In this document: in pieces, positions 52,485-61,302 of the stretch
Numbering within the stretch: position 1 is the stretch's first letter
Layout of the letters: each line of letters begins with the position of its first letter
Assembly: GCA_040007355.1 (NCBI GenBank)
Contig: JBDTVE010000072.1
Coordinates: 1 to 64,000, forward strand
Length of the DNA stretch: 64,000 nt
DNA from: JACMLD01 sp040007355
GTDB taxonomy: Bacteria; Bacteroidota; Bacteroidia; Chitinophagales; Chitinophagaceae
Direction of reading: 5' to 3'
The notes under the pieces: generated by a model
The model's input: the letters and a program-made list of their open reading frames with translations, nothing else
Told to the model about the DNA's origin: nothing
Databases searched by the model: none
Translations under genes and position numbers: made by a program

Positions 52485-54083
52485 ATGAAAATAACCTGTA
52501 TCTCCCTGATTGCGGTACTGATTGTGTCTTTTAATTCTTTTACACCTGCCGATGAAGACCGGGATCAGGTGGCCGTGGAGATGAAACATGCGATGGAAAC
52601 CGGTTTGCTGAATGTATGGTATCCCAAAGATGTGGATACGCTGTACGGCGGTTTCCTAAGTGATCTTACCTTTGATTTCAGGCCCCTGGGCCCGCAGGAT
52701 AAAATGATTGTTACACAGGCCCGGCATATATGGTCCAACGCACGGGCCGCAGAACGATACCCCAAAGACAGCTGGTATAAAATGAGCGCACAGCGGGGTT
52801 TCTATTTTTTACGTGATTATTTCTGGGACAAAAGATATGGCGGGTTTTACACGCAACTCACCCGCCAGGGAAAAATAAAGCCTTCTTCGCTGGGAGAAAA
52901 GATTGCCTATGGAAACGCTTTTGGCATCTATGCTCTGGCTGCTTATTACCGATGCTCCGGAGACAATGCCGCATTGCAACTGGCAAAAGAAGCTTTTTAC
53001 TGGCTGGAAAAACACAGTCATGACCCGGTGCACAGGGGATATTTCCAGCACATGCAGATGGATGGAACGCCGGTAAAAAGAACGGCTGCCACCCCATCTG
53101 ATGCTGAAACCGGATATAAAGACCAGAACAGTTCCATTCATTTGCTGGAAGCATTTACCGGTCTGTATGAGGTGTGGCCCGACCCCCTGCTGGCCCTTCG
53201 TTTAAAGGAGATGCTCCTGCTGGTAAGGGATATTATTACAGCGCAAAAAGGAAACCTGGTGCTTTTTTTCCAACCAGACTGGACACCGGTATCTTTTCGG
53301 GATTCTTCTTACTCGACTATCCTGCAACACCACAATCTGGACCATGTATCTTTTGGACACGATGTGGAGACCGCCTACTTAATGCAGGAGGCCTCCCATG
53401 CACTGGGTATTAAAAACGATATCCGCACGCAGATGATAGCCAAAAGAATGGTGGATCATGCATTGAAAAACGGCTGGGACAGTACAGCGGGCGGTTTTTA
53501 CGATGAGGCTTATTATTTTAAAGACAGTACTGCCATTACCGTAATCAAAGATTCAAAAAACTGGTGGGCCCAGGCAGAAGCATTGAATACATTATTACGA
53601 ATGAGTGATGAGTACCCGGCAGACAGCATGCAGTATTTTCAAAAGTTCATGCAGCAATGGCAATATGTAAAAACCTACCTGATAGATCACAAATACGGCG
53701 GCTGGTATTCGGGCGGACTAGATAAAGAACCCGATCAAAAACTGGCTCCAAAGGGCAATATATGGAAGGGATCCTATCATGTGCTCAGGGCGCTTATAAA
53801 TTGTATCGATCGCTTGCAGCCGGACACGGTGCCGCCACCGGTGCCCCGGCATCTGACCGTTGAAACAACCGGTACCCGGCTGCTATTGCGGTGGGATAAA
53901 GCCTATGATGACAGGCAGGTCTCCGGATATATCATTTATAAGAACGGCATTAAAATAGGGTTTACGCCGCTTCTTTCATTTAGCCTGCCCGGAACGGGCG
54001 TCAATAAAAGCGATTCCTTTTATATTCAGTCCGTAGACCTGGCAGGCAACCAATCGGGCAACAGCGAAAAAGCGATGTTCTGA
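52485..54083 (+). CDS. Secreted AGE-family epimerase/isomerase with C-terminal FnIII-like module
   Basis: 532 residues. A signal peptide (MKITCISLIAVLIVSFNSFT) is followed by an alpha6/alpha6 barrel of the N-acylglucosamine 2-epimerase family: LNVWYPKDVDTLYGGFLSDL, ARHIWSNARAAERYP, DKRYGGFYTQ, KIAYGNAFGIYALAAYY and NLDHVSFGHDVETAYLM. Residues after about 445 form a fibronectin type III-like module (PPPVPRHLTVETTGTRLLLRW, SGYIIYKNG). AGE enzymes act on N-acetylglucosamine, mannose or cellobiose and are usually cytoplasmic. Export plus an FnIII module points to a surface sugar-processing role; substrate unknown. Confidence 0.8.
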   Translation: MKITCISLIAVLIVSFNSFTPADEDRDQVAVEMKHAMETGLLNVWYPKDVDTLYGGFLSDLTFDFRPLGPQDKMIVTQARHIWSNARAAERYPKDSWYKMSAQRGFYFLRDYFWDKRYGGFYTQLTRQGKIKPSSLGEKIAYGNAFGIYALAAYYRCSGDNAALQLAKEAFYWLEKHSHDPVHRGYFQHMQMDGTPVKRTAATPSDAETGYKDQNSSIHLLEAFTGLYEVWPDPLLALRLKEMLLLVRDIITAQKGNLVLFFQPDWTPVSFRDSSYSTILQHHNLDHVSFGHDVETAYLMQEASHALGIKNDIRTQMIAKRMVDHALKNGWDSTAGGFYDEAYYFKDSTAITVIKDSKNWWAQAEALNTLLRMSDEYPADSMQYFQKFMQQWQYVKTYLIDHKYGGWYSGGLDKEPDQKLAPKGNIWKGSYHVLRALINCIDRLQPDTVPPPVPRHLTVETTGTRLLLRWDKAYDDRQVSGYIIYKNGIKIGFTPLLSFSLPGTGVNKSDSFYIQSVDLAGNQSGNSEKAMF

Positions 54084-54564
54084 GCGGCAAACAGTCGTCA
54101 AACGCTAACCGGCTTAGGGCAGCTATTCCGCTTACAATCCATTAAACATTCGTTACCGGGGCCAGCCAATAATTCCGGGATACGGGTGTAGCAGTACCAA
54201 AACTATTTTGATCTTATTTTTTAATAATTTTTTAATGAGGGTAAATCAGTTTTCTGATCGGGTCTCATGGCCATAATGATGCAAGTAAAAAACCTGCAGT
54301 TGTAAACAGCCGCTCTTTCATTCATTTTTTGATGTGGCCAGGGAAGGCCGTGAGTCGGCTGCTTGGCGGCATCGATTTCGGGGAAGCGCCTGATAACGGC
54401 GCCGCCCCGGGCAAAAGCATAGGCGAACTGGTGCTGAAAAGAGGGGTGTTACAGTCGCCCGCCAAATAAAAATATTGAGTGCCCGTAGTGCCTCCCCGTT
54501 AATGTATGCTGTTTATAATATTTCTTCGCGTAACTTATATCTTTAAAAGCCATAAATTCAAAAT
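54084..54564. other. Intergenic region with a possible gene remnant
   Basis: 481 bp without a full gene. A plus-strand frame from ATG 54332 to TAA 54467-54469 (45 codons) reads protein-like (GGIDFGEAPDNGAAPGKSIG, then ELVLKRGVLQSPAK) and is GC-richer than its surroundings. No family is recognised. The rest is AT-rich and empty. Confidence 0.3.
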
Positions 54565-55476
54565 ATGAAAAATATTTTAAGTTGGTGCGCCGCCTGTATT
54601 CTTTTTAGTGCGGCCCGTTCACAACAGGTTTTGCCCCTGTATACTTCGGTTATCCCAAACAGTAAGCCTGCAGAAAACCTGGAAAAAAGTGAGACAAAAG
54701 GGGGCGTACTGATCATTAGCAGGATTTCTATTCCTACGCTAACGGTGTACCTGCCGCAGCCGGCAGAATCAAATGGCACGGCCGTTATCATATGCCCTGG
54801 CGGCGGTTATTATGTAAATGCAATGGCGAATGAGGGAACCGATGTGGCCAGGTTATTGGCCGCCAGGGGCGTGGCGGCTTTTGTATTAAAATACCGGATA
54901 CCCGAAGAACGAACCATGATGAATACCGCCATTGGCCCGCTGCAGGATGCACAACAGGCCATGATCCTAGTAAGGGGCAATGCAAAAAAATGGAATATCA
55001 ATCCCGGCCGAATCGGTATAATGGGTTTTTCGGCGGGAGGGCACCTGGCTTCCACGCTGGGCACCCATTATAAAAAGATACTGGTGGACAATCCCGGATC
55101 TGTCAGTGTCGCCCCAAATTTTATGATACTGGTCTATCCCCTTATTACGGGAGACAGCCTGGTAAATAAAAAGGGCTCCCTGGACAAATTATTAGGAAAT
55201 CGTGCACCACAGGAACTGGTAGATGACTTTTCAAATGAGAAACAGGTAACGCCGGCAACAGCGCCTACTTTTATTACACAATCTACAGACGACGGGCTGA
55301 ATGTTTTAAACAGCATTGTATTTTACGAAGCGCTGGTAAAAAATAAAGTGCCTGCGGAGCTGCACCTCTACCAAAACGGCGGGCATGGCTATGGCATGAA
55401 TAATAAAACGACCCGCGACAAATGGATGGACCGCTGCCTGGCCTGGATGGATGCCAATGGATGGCTGAAGAAATGA
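54565..55476 (+). CDS. Secreted alpha/beta hydrolase (acetyl/feruloyl esterase type)
   Basis: 303 residues with a signal peptide ending SAARSQQ. Motifs: VIICPGGGYYVNAMANEGTD (oxyanion hole), IGIMGFSAGGHLAST (nucleophile Ser), the Asp in TQSTDDGLNVLNS and the His in GGHGYGMN. This is the layout of bifunctional xylan acetyl/feruloyl esterases and of many polysaccharide-locus esterases in Bacteroidota. It starts a run of plus-strand carbohydrate genes and probably de-esterifies plant cell wall glycans. Exact ester unknown. Confidence 0.85.
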   Translation: MKNILSWCAACILFSAARSQQVLPLYTSVIPNSKPAENLEKSETKGGVLIISRISIPTLTVYLPQPAESNGTAVIICPGGGYYVNAMANEGTDVARLLAARGVAAFVLKYRIPEERTMMNTAIGPLQDAQQAMILVRGNAKKWNINPGRIGIMGFSAGGHLASTLGTHYKKILVDNPGSVSVAPNFMILVYPLITGDSLVNKKGSLDKLLGNRAPQELVDDFSNEKQVTPATAPTFITQSTDDGLNVLNSIVFYEALVKNKVPAELHLYQNGGHGYGMNNKTTRDKWMDRCLAWMDANGWLKK

Positions 55477-55675
55477 GAAACCGGATTCTTTGGAAGACAT
55501 CAGGTAAAATAAAGCGGAGTGCGTATATTAGCATGTCTTTCTGTGCATCACTGAGATCTCATACAACGAAACACGCCAATGAACATGTCAACATTTGCTG
55601 TCAGGGCTTTTTACGCCGTTTGTTTATTTGATGAGTGCGCTTCCTGTAATAATTCACCCACGCAACATGCAGAAA
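55477..55675 (+). other. Intergenic debris with a possible lipoprotein N-terminus remnant
   Basis: In one plus-strand frame the stretch 55578-55688 reads MNMSTFAVRAFYAVCLFDEC and continues ASCNNSPTQHAETGLV to a stop. The ASCNNSP part resembles the lipobox region of the sugar isomerase lipoprotein encoded just downstream. It runs straight into the frame carrying the GH172 remnant. Likely decayed sequence. Confidence 0.3.
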
Positions 55676-55807
55676 CCGGGCTGGTATAGTGGTGGGCGTT
55701 ATTTCCCTCTGCAGGATGATATTGTGTCTACCGTATTCTGGTACCAGACCGAACCACATGATCATTTCCCGGTGTTGCCTGGTAAGGACGGACTGGAGCT
55801 GAATTAG
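55676..55807 (+). pseudogene. 3' remnant of a GH172 (DUF2961) glycosidase gene
   Basis: The plus-strand frame ending at TAG 55805-55807 encodes GWYSGGRYFPLQDDIVSTVF and WYQTEPHDHFPVLPGKDGLE. This is the C-terminal signature of DUF2961/GH172 proteins, where family members read like LPLQDDI..S.A.WYQ..PH.PFP.LP. Nothing of the preceding several hundred residues is present, and upstream DNA is unrelated. So only the last 40 codons of a deleted gene survive. GH172 enzymes act on fructose- or arabinose-containing glycans, which fits the locus. Confidence 0.7.
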
Positions 55808-56046
55808 GAAAGCAGTGGGGTGACTGCCCGGAATTATTACGAAATAAATGATTCAGGGAATTATAACATTGAATGTTTTAACGCCCGCAGTGATCGTGAT
55901 GTTTCCAGACAGGCCGGTAAGGAACATGCATGAATTGTTTTAACATTGCTTAACCTGTTCTGAACGGTTGCCTTATCGTTCATTCTTGACGATGCCCTAA
56001 ACTGATTGTCGGAGTATTTATTCATCATTTAAATAAATTGCTTTTC
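55808..56046. other. Intergenic region, no gene seen
   Basis: About 240 bp of AT-rich sequence between the GH172 remnant and the isomerase lipoprotein gene. No ORF with protein character, no hairpin terminator and no full promoter consensus was found. Confidence 0.4.
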
Positions 56047-56937
56047 ATGAAAAAACAATTCTTTGGGATTTTAGGAATGGCAACCGCCGTATTGCTGTTT
56101 GCCTCCTGTAGCAACAATCCATCCACCCAGGCGTCCGTAACAGACAGTACCCGGGCGACAGACAGCGGCGCCGCCGTAACCAGTAACTGGAAACTGGGCG
56201 TGCAGTTATGGACATTCCGCATGTTTAGTATGACGGATGCCTTGCAAAAAGTAGATAGCTGTGGTGTTAAATACGTGGAAGCGTTCTGGGGTCAGCCCCT
56301 TGGAGGCGATTCCAAAGAAAGTTTTGGAATACGCATGACCCAGGCCGGCCGGGATAAATTAAAGGGCCTGTTGAAATCGCACAATATACAAATGGTGGCC
56401 ATGGGTGTTGTGTCACCCAAAACAAAGGAAGAATGGATCGATGCCTTTAAACTGGCAAAAGAATTTGATTTAAGTTATATAACCGCAGAACCAAGAAAGG
56501 ATCTCTGGGATTTTGTTGACAGTCTTGCGGGCGCATATGCCATCAAAATTGCCATTCACGATCATCCAAAACCCAATGCCTACTGGAGCCCTGATTCCGT
56601 GCTGGCAGCCATCAAGGGCCATTCCAATATCGGCTCCTGTGCCGACCTCGGTCATTGGGCACGCAATGGCTTGGATATTGTTGAATGTTTAAAGAAACTG
56701 GAAGGCCATATTTACGGCGTACACCTCAAAGACATCAAAACATTCGACAATCCAAAAGCAGCTGATACCGTGGTGGGAAAAGGGATTATCCAGTTTTCAC
56801 CCATTTTTGCTGAATTGAAACGGCAGCAGTTTAAAGGAATGTTTTCTATCGAGCATGAATCAAACTGGTACCACAGCGTACCGGACGTTATAGAAACAGT
56901 TAAGTTTTATAACAACGAAGTAGAAAAACTTAAATAA
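56047..56937 (+). CDS. Sugar phosphate isomerase/epimerase family lipoprotein
   Basis: 296 residues from ATG 56047 (a TTG lies at 56038). A lipoprotein signal ends LLFASCSNN. The mature part is an AP-endonuclease-2-like TIM barrel: WKLGVQLWTFRMFSMTDAL, VKYVEAFWG, IKIAIHDHPKPNAYW, IGSCADLGHWARNGLD, HIYGVHLKDIKTF and FKGMFSIEHESNWYHS, with His, Asp and Glu metal ligands. Such exported isomerases are common in Bacteroidota and Planctomycetota sugar loci, with mostly unknown substrates. 102 bp upstream of the sialate O-acetylesterase gene. Confidence 0.85.
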   Translation: MKKQFFGILGMATAVLLFASCSNNPSTQASVTDSTRATDSGAAVTSNWKLGVQLWTFRMFSMTDALQKVDSCGVKYVEAFWGQPLGGDSKESFGIRMTQAGRDKLKGLLKSHNIQMVAMGVVSPKTKEEWIDAFKLAKEFDLSYITAEPRKDLWDFVDSLAGAYAIKIAIHDHPKPNAYWSPDSVLAAIKGHSNIGSCADLGHWARNGLDIVECLKKLEGHIYGVHLKDIKTFDNPKAADTVVGKGIIQFSPIFAELKRQQFKGMFSIEHESNWYHSVPDVIETVKFYNNEVEKLK

Positions 56938-57039
56938 GGCACAGCTGGACAGACTAAGGTATGGTTGCCGGGTGAATGATTAATTTTACCCGGCAGCTTA
57001 ACCTTTTGTGGTTGGCACGTAACTGCAAAACGCTTGTAT

Positions 57040-58959
57040 ATGAAACAGTCAGTTTTACTTTCTTTTATTTTTTTGTTTGCCATCAATACCCGGGCAGATA
57101 TTGTATTGCCAAAAGTATTTACCGGCAATATGGTGTTGCAGCGTAATAAACCTGTAAAAATATGGGGCTGGGCAGATAAAGGCGAAAAGATAACCGTACA
57201 ATTCAATGGCCAGAAAATAAACACCCGGGCAGGTAAAGACGGCGACTGGCTGGTAACGCTACAACCAATGCACGAGGGCGGCCCTTATGAACTGAAAATA
57301 ACTGGCAGGAACAGCCTCGTTTTGCCAAATATACTGGTAGGCGATGTGTATATCTGCAGCGGTCAGTCAAATATGGAGTTTGTTTTAAAAAACGCCAACC
57401 ATGCGGCCAAAGAAATAGCCGCCAGCAGCTATCCCAATATTCGGTTGTTTACGGTAAAAAAAGCGATGAGCTTTGCAGAACAAAAAGATGTAGCGGCAGC
57501 TGCATGGGAAGTTTGCGGACCATCAAGCTCCGGTGATTTCTCCGCCGTGGCTTATTTTTTTGCTAGAAAACTGGTTACCGATCTTAATATTCCCATTGGG
57601 CTCATCCACAGTTCCTGGGGCGGCACCATTATAGAAGCCTGGACCAGTTGGGATATAATGTCAAAAACCGCCGAATATAGCAAAGTGGATATTGTTCAGA
57701 TGGAAGCCAGCCGGGCGGAAATAGCAAAAAAGCATGCGGCATTTCAGGAAACTTTAAAAAACGACCGGGGAATTACGGAGCGTTGGTATGATCCTGCGGC
57801 CCCTGTTACCGGTTGGAAAAATATACAACTGCCGCTGGCCTGGGAGCGAAGCGAAATTGGCAAAGCAGACGGCGTCGTATGGTTCAAAAAGGAATTTGAC
57901 CTGCCGGCTTCATTCAACGGTAAAAAAGCAACCCTGAACCTTGGTCGCATTGATGAGAACGATGTTACATATATTAACGGCAAACAGGTGGGCGCAATAA
58001 ACGGATGGAATACCGACCGTGTTTATGAACTGGATCCGTCCGTGCTGACAACTGGCAGGAATACCATCATTATAAAAGTTACCAATGATGCAGGCGGCGG
58101 CGGACTGAATGGCAAACCTGAACAATTGTTTTTGGCACAGGGCACACAAAAAATCGGCCTTGCAGGTAGTTGGCAATACAAGGTCTCCACGCTTAATACC
58201 GGTTTTGGCCTTGCCCACAGCAGCCCCAATTCGTTTCCTTCCCAGTTATACAATGCCATGATAGCACCATTACTGAAGTTTTCCATTGCGGGCGTCATCT
58301 GGTACCAGGGAGAATCCAATACCGGCGCGGCTTTTGCCTATCGGACCCAGTTCCCCAGTATGATCAATAACTGGCGCACCAAATGGGCCGATTCATTCCC
58401 GTTCTTCTGGGTGCAGCTAGCCAATGTTGGGAAGGCAGATTCCCTGCCGGTGCCGAGTGACTGGGCCGAACTAAGAGAAGCGCAGAACAGGACCCTGCAG
58501 CTACCCCAAACAGGAGAGGCGGTTATTATTGATATTGGTGAAGCGGGTGATGTACACCCGAAAAACAAACAGGATGTGGGATACAGGTTGGCGTTAGCCG
58601 CTGAGAAAGTTGCTTATGGCAGGGATATCGTTTATTCCGGCCCGGTTTACCAGTCTATGAAAACTGACGGCAACAAAATAATCCTGCGTTTTACCAATAC
58701 GGGCAGCGGTCTGCTGGCAAAAGATAAATACGGTTACCTGAAAGGGTTTGCCATTGCCGGTAGCGACCAGCATTTTGTTTGGGCCCAGGCTTTTATTGAT
58801 GGGGATAATATAATAGTATCTTCCGATGCAGTAAAACAGCCTGTAGCAGTCAGGTATGCCTGGAGCAATAACCCGGATGATGCAGACCTGTATAATAAAG
58901 AAGGATTGCCTGCATCTCCTTTTCGCACGGATAGCTGGAAAGGAATAACAGAGAAATAG
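57040..58959 (+). CDS. Sialate O-acetylesterase-type SGNH esterase
   Basis: 639 residues from ATG 57040 with a signal peptide (MKQSVLLSFIFLFAINTRA). Family start ADIVLPKVFTGNMVLQR. The SGNH nucleophile Ser110 is in ICSGQSNMEF; WYQGESNTG and the late DVHPKNKQDVGYR provide the remaining catalytic residues. Inside, residues about 250-380 form a beta-sandwich insert (DGVVWFKKEFDLPASFNGKK...) as in GH2-like sugar-binding modules. These enzymes remove O-acetyl groups from sialic acids or, in Bacteroidota pectin and xylan loci, from plant glycans. The latter is likelier here. Confidence 0.9.
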   Translation: MKQSVLLSFIFLFAINTRADIVLPKVFTGNMVLQRNKPVKIWGWADKGEKITVQFNGQKINTRAGKDGDWLVTLQPMHEGGPYELKITGRNSLVLPNILVGDVYICSGQSNMEFVLKNANHAAKEIAASSYPNIRLFTVKKAMSFAEQKDVAAAAWEVCGPSSSGDFSAVAYFFARKLVTDLNIPIGLIHSSWGGTIIEAWTSWDIMSKTAEYSKVDIVQMEASRAEIAKKHAAFQETLKNDRGITERWYDPAAPVTGWKNIQLPLAWERSEIGKADGVVWFKKEFDLPASFNGKKATLNLGRIDENDVTYINGKQVGAINGWNTDRVYELDPSVLTTGRNTIIIKVTNDAGGGGLNGKPEQLFLAQGTQKIGLAGSWQYKVSTLNTGFGLAHSSPNSFPSQLYNAMIAPLLKFSIAGVIWYQGESNTGAAFAYRTQFPSMINNWRTKWADSFPFFWVQLANVGKADSLPVPSDWAELREAQNRTLQLPQTGEAVIIDIGEAGDVHPKNKQDVGYRLALAAEKVAYGRDIVYSGPVYQSMKTDGNKIILRFTNTGSGLLAKDKYGYLKGFAIAGSDQHFVWAQAFIDGDNIIVSSDAVKQPVAVRYAWSNNPDDADLYNKEGLPASPFRTDSWKGITEK

Positions 58960-59063
58960 CCGCTGGGTTTTAGCGGGATAATAACCGCATGCTGATCAGC
59001 CCGGGAAGTTGCCGGCTTTAGGCCATTAGCTGGAAAACCCTTTATATCAAAACACAAACTGTC

Positions 59064-61283
59064 ATGCCCAAGCATCGATTTTTGATTGCCGCAACCAGCG
59101 TATCACCCACCGCAAAAAAGACAAAAATTTTTATTGCGGTTGTGTTGGTGACCACGTTTTATCTGTGTGGTTGCCAATCCAGAAAAGAATATACTTCCTG
59201 GCCGCAATACAAGGGGTCAAACGAAAATATTCATTACTCCTCCCTTACACAGGTAGATACCGCCAACGTAAAACAATTGCAGGTTGCCTGGGAATACCAC
59301 ACCGGGGATGCAGACACCGCCAACCATTCCCAGATACAATGCAATCCCATTATCGTTAACGGCATCATCTATGGGGTATCGCCAAAAATGAAATTGTTTG
59401 CAGCCGATGCAAGAACAGGAAAACAGCAATGGGCGTTCAATCCATTTGATTCCATGACCAGCGATAAACGCAATTTTTTTATCCTTAATAACTCAAGGGG
59501 CGTTAGCTACTGGTCTGATGGGGCCAATGACAAAAGAATATTTTATACCGCGGGTTCCGATCTGTATTGTGTGGATGCCATCAGCGGTAAAACAATACCG
59601 GCTTTTGGCAATAACGGCAAACTGGATCTCCATGAAGGGCTTGACCGCGATGACCTGAAAGACCTGTTTGTGACGGCAACTTCACCACCCATCATCTTTG
59701 ACAGTTTATTGATAATAGGAACCCGGGTAGACGAGGGGCAACACGCCGCGCCGGGCCATATACGTGCATTTGATGCCCGAACCGGTAAACGGGTATGGAT
59801 ATTTCATACCATTCCGCAACCGGGCGAAGACGGCTACAGTACCTGGGAAGACAGCACCGCGTATAAATTTACGGGAGGCGCCAATGCCTGGGGTGGTTTT
59901 AGCCTGGATAAGAAAAGGGGTATCGTTTTTGCCAGCACGGGTTCTGCCTCTTATGACTGGTATGGCGGCAAGCGGTTGGGGAATGATCTTTTTGCCAACT
60001 GCGTATTGGCGTTAGATGCCGCTACCGGCAAACTGATATGGCATTTCCAGAGTATTCACCATGATGTTTGGGACCGCGATATACCTTCGGCACCTATGCT
60101 GGTAACCCTTGATAAAGAAGGAAAGAAAACAGATGCCGTGGCGGTTGCAACCAAAACCGGTTTTATTTATGTATTTGAGCGGGCAACCGGCAAACCCGTG
60201 TACAATATAGCCGAAGTGCCGGTACCGGTTGCCACCGATTTGGCCGGTGAAAAATTGTCACCCACACAACCTCATCCCACTGCCCTGGCACCCTTTACCC
60301 GTCAGTTGTTTACCGGAAAAGACATCAACCCACTGTTGCCCGATTCTTCTTATCAGGAAATAAAAAAACGGCTTGCTTTTTATAAATCTGATAATATGTT
60401 CAACCCGCCGTCTTTACAAGGCACCGTGGTTTTTCCCGGTCTCGACGGCGGCGCGGAGTGGGGCGGCCCTTCTTTTGACCCCGAAACCGGTGTATTATAT
60501 GTGAACGCAAACGAAATGGCCTGGGTTATACAGGCAAAACCAGTTAGCAATACCACTACTGCCCGCGAAAATTACCTGCAGGCAGGTCAAAAACTTTACC
60601 AGGCCAATTGCATGACCTGCCATGGCCCGGAAAGAAAGGGGTCTGGCAATTTTCCTTCGCTGATAAACATTAAAAACAAGTATCCGTCCGGGGCATTCGA
60701 TACCCTGTTGCAGTCGGGCAGAAGGATGATGCCGGCCTTCCGCCAGCTAAATGAAATAGAAAGAAAAGCCCTTGCCTCCTTTGTGCTGGACAATAAGGAT
60801 AAAACAAAAAAGTTTGTTGACAGCAGCCGGAAAAAAGACCCGCGTTTTACATCGCCTTATTCCATAACCGGGTACAATAAATTTCTAAGCAAAGAAGGTT
60901 ACCCCGCCATTGCACCGCCCTGGGGAACCATCAGCGCCCTTAACCTGAATACCGGCAATTATATATGGAAAAAAGCATTGGGAAATGACCCTGAATTTTC
61001 AGCAGGCAGCAAAATTCCTACGGGTACGGAAAACTATGGCGCATCGGTGGTAACCGCCGGCGGCCTCCTGTTTATTGCTGCCGCAAAGGATGGCAAGTTC
61101 CGCGCGTTTAATAAATCCAATGGTCAGCTCTTATGGGAAACAGCGCTCCCGGCGCCCGGCTTTGCCACACCTGCCATATACGAACTGGAGGGTAAGGAAT
61201 ATATCGTGATTGCCTGCGGCGGGGGTAAAATGAAAACAGTATCGGGAGATAGTTATATTGCTTTTGCTCTGCCAGGCAAATAA
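59064..61283 (+). CDS. PQQ-dependent dehydrogenase with inserted cytochrome c domain
   Basis: 739 residues. N-terminal lipoprotein-like signal with Cys37 (TTFYLCGC). An eight-bladed quinoprotein propeller is seen in W-motif repeats (KQLQVAWEYHTGDAD, ARTGKQQWAFNPFD, AATGKLIWHFQSIHHDVWDRD, KSNGQLLWETALPAPGFATP). A cytochrome c module is inserted at about 500-595 with Cys516-Met-Thr-Cys519-His520 and a downstream Met-rich RRMMPAFRQL likely carrying the sixth ligand. It should oxidise a sugar or alcohol in the periplasm and pass electrons through its heme. No PQQ biosynthesis genes are in the window. 20 bp before the GH140 gene. Confidence 0.88.
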   Translation: MPKHRFLIAATSVSPTAKKTKIFIAVVLVTTFYLCGCQSRKEYTSWPQYKGSNENIHYSSLTQVDTANVKQLQVAWEYHTGDADTANHSQIQCNPIIVNGIIYGVSPKMKLFAADARTGKQQWAFNPFDSMTSDKRNFFILNNSRGVSYWSDGANDKRIFYTAGSDLYCVDAISGKTIPAFGNNGKLDLHEGLDRDDLKDLFVTATSPPIIFDSLLIIGTRVDEGQHAAPGHIRAFDARTGKRVWIFHTIPQPGEDGYSTWEDSTAYKFTGGANAWGGFSLDKKRGIVFASTGSASYDWYGGKRLGNDLFANCVLALDAATGKLIWHFQSIHHDVWDRDIPSAPMLVTLDKEGKKTDAVAVATKTGFIYVFERATGKPVYNIAEVPVPVATDLAGEKLSPTQPHPTALAPFTRQLFTGKDINPLLPDSSYQEIKKRLAFYKSDNMFNPPSLQGTVVFPGLDGGAEWGGPSFDPETGVLYVNANEMAWVIQAKPVSNTTTARENYLQAGQKLYQANCMTCHGPERKGSGNFPSLINIKNKYPSGAFDTLLQSGRRMMPAFRQLNEIERKALASFVLDNKDKTKKFVDSSRKKDPRFTSPYSITGYNKFLSKEGYPAIAPPWGTISALNLNTGNYIWKKALGNDPEFSAGSKIPTGTENYGASVVTAGGLLFIAAAKDGKFRAFNKSNGQLLWETALPAPGFATPAIYELEGKEYIVIACGGGKMKTVSGDSYIAFALPGK

Positions 61284-61302
61284 CAACTTTAAAAATTAGC
61301 GT

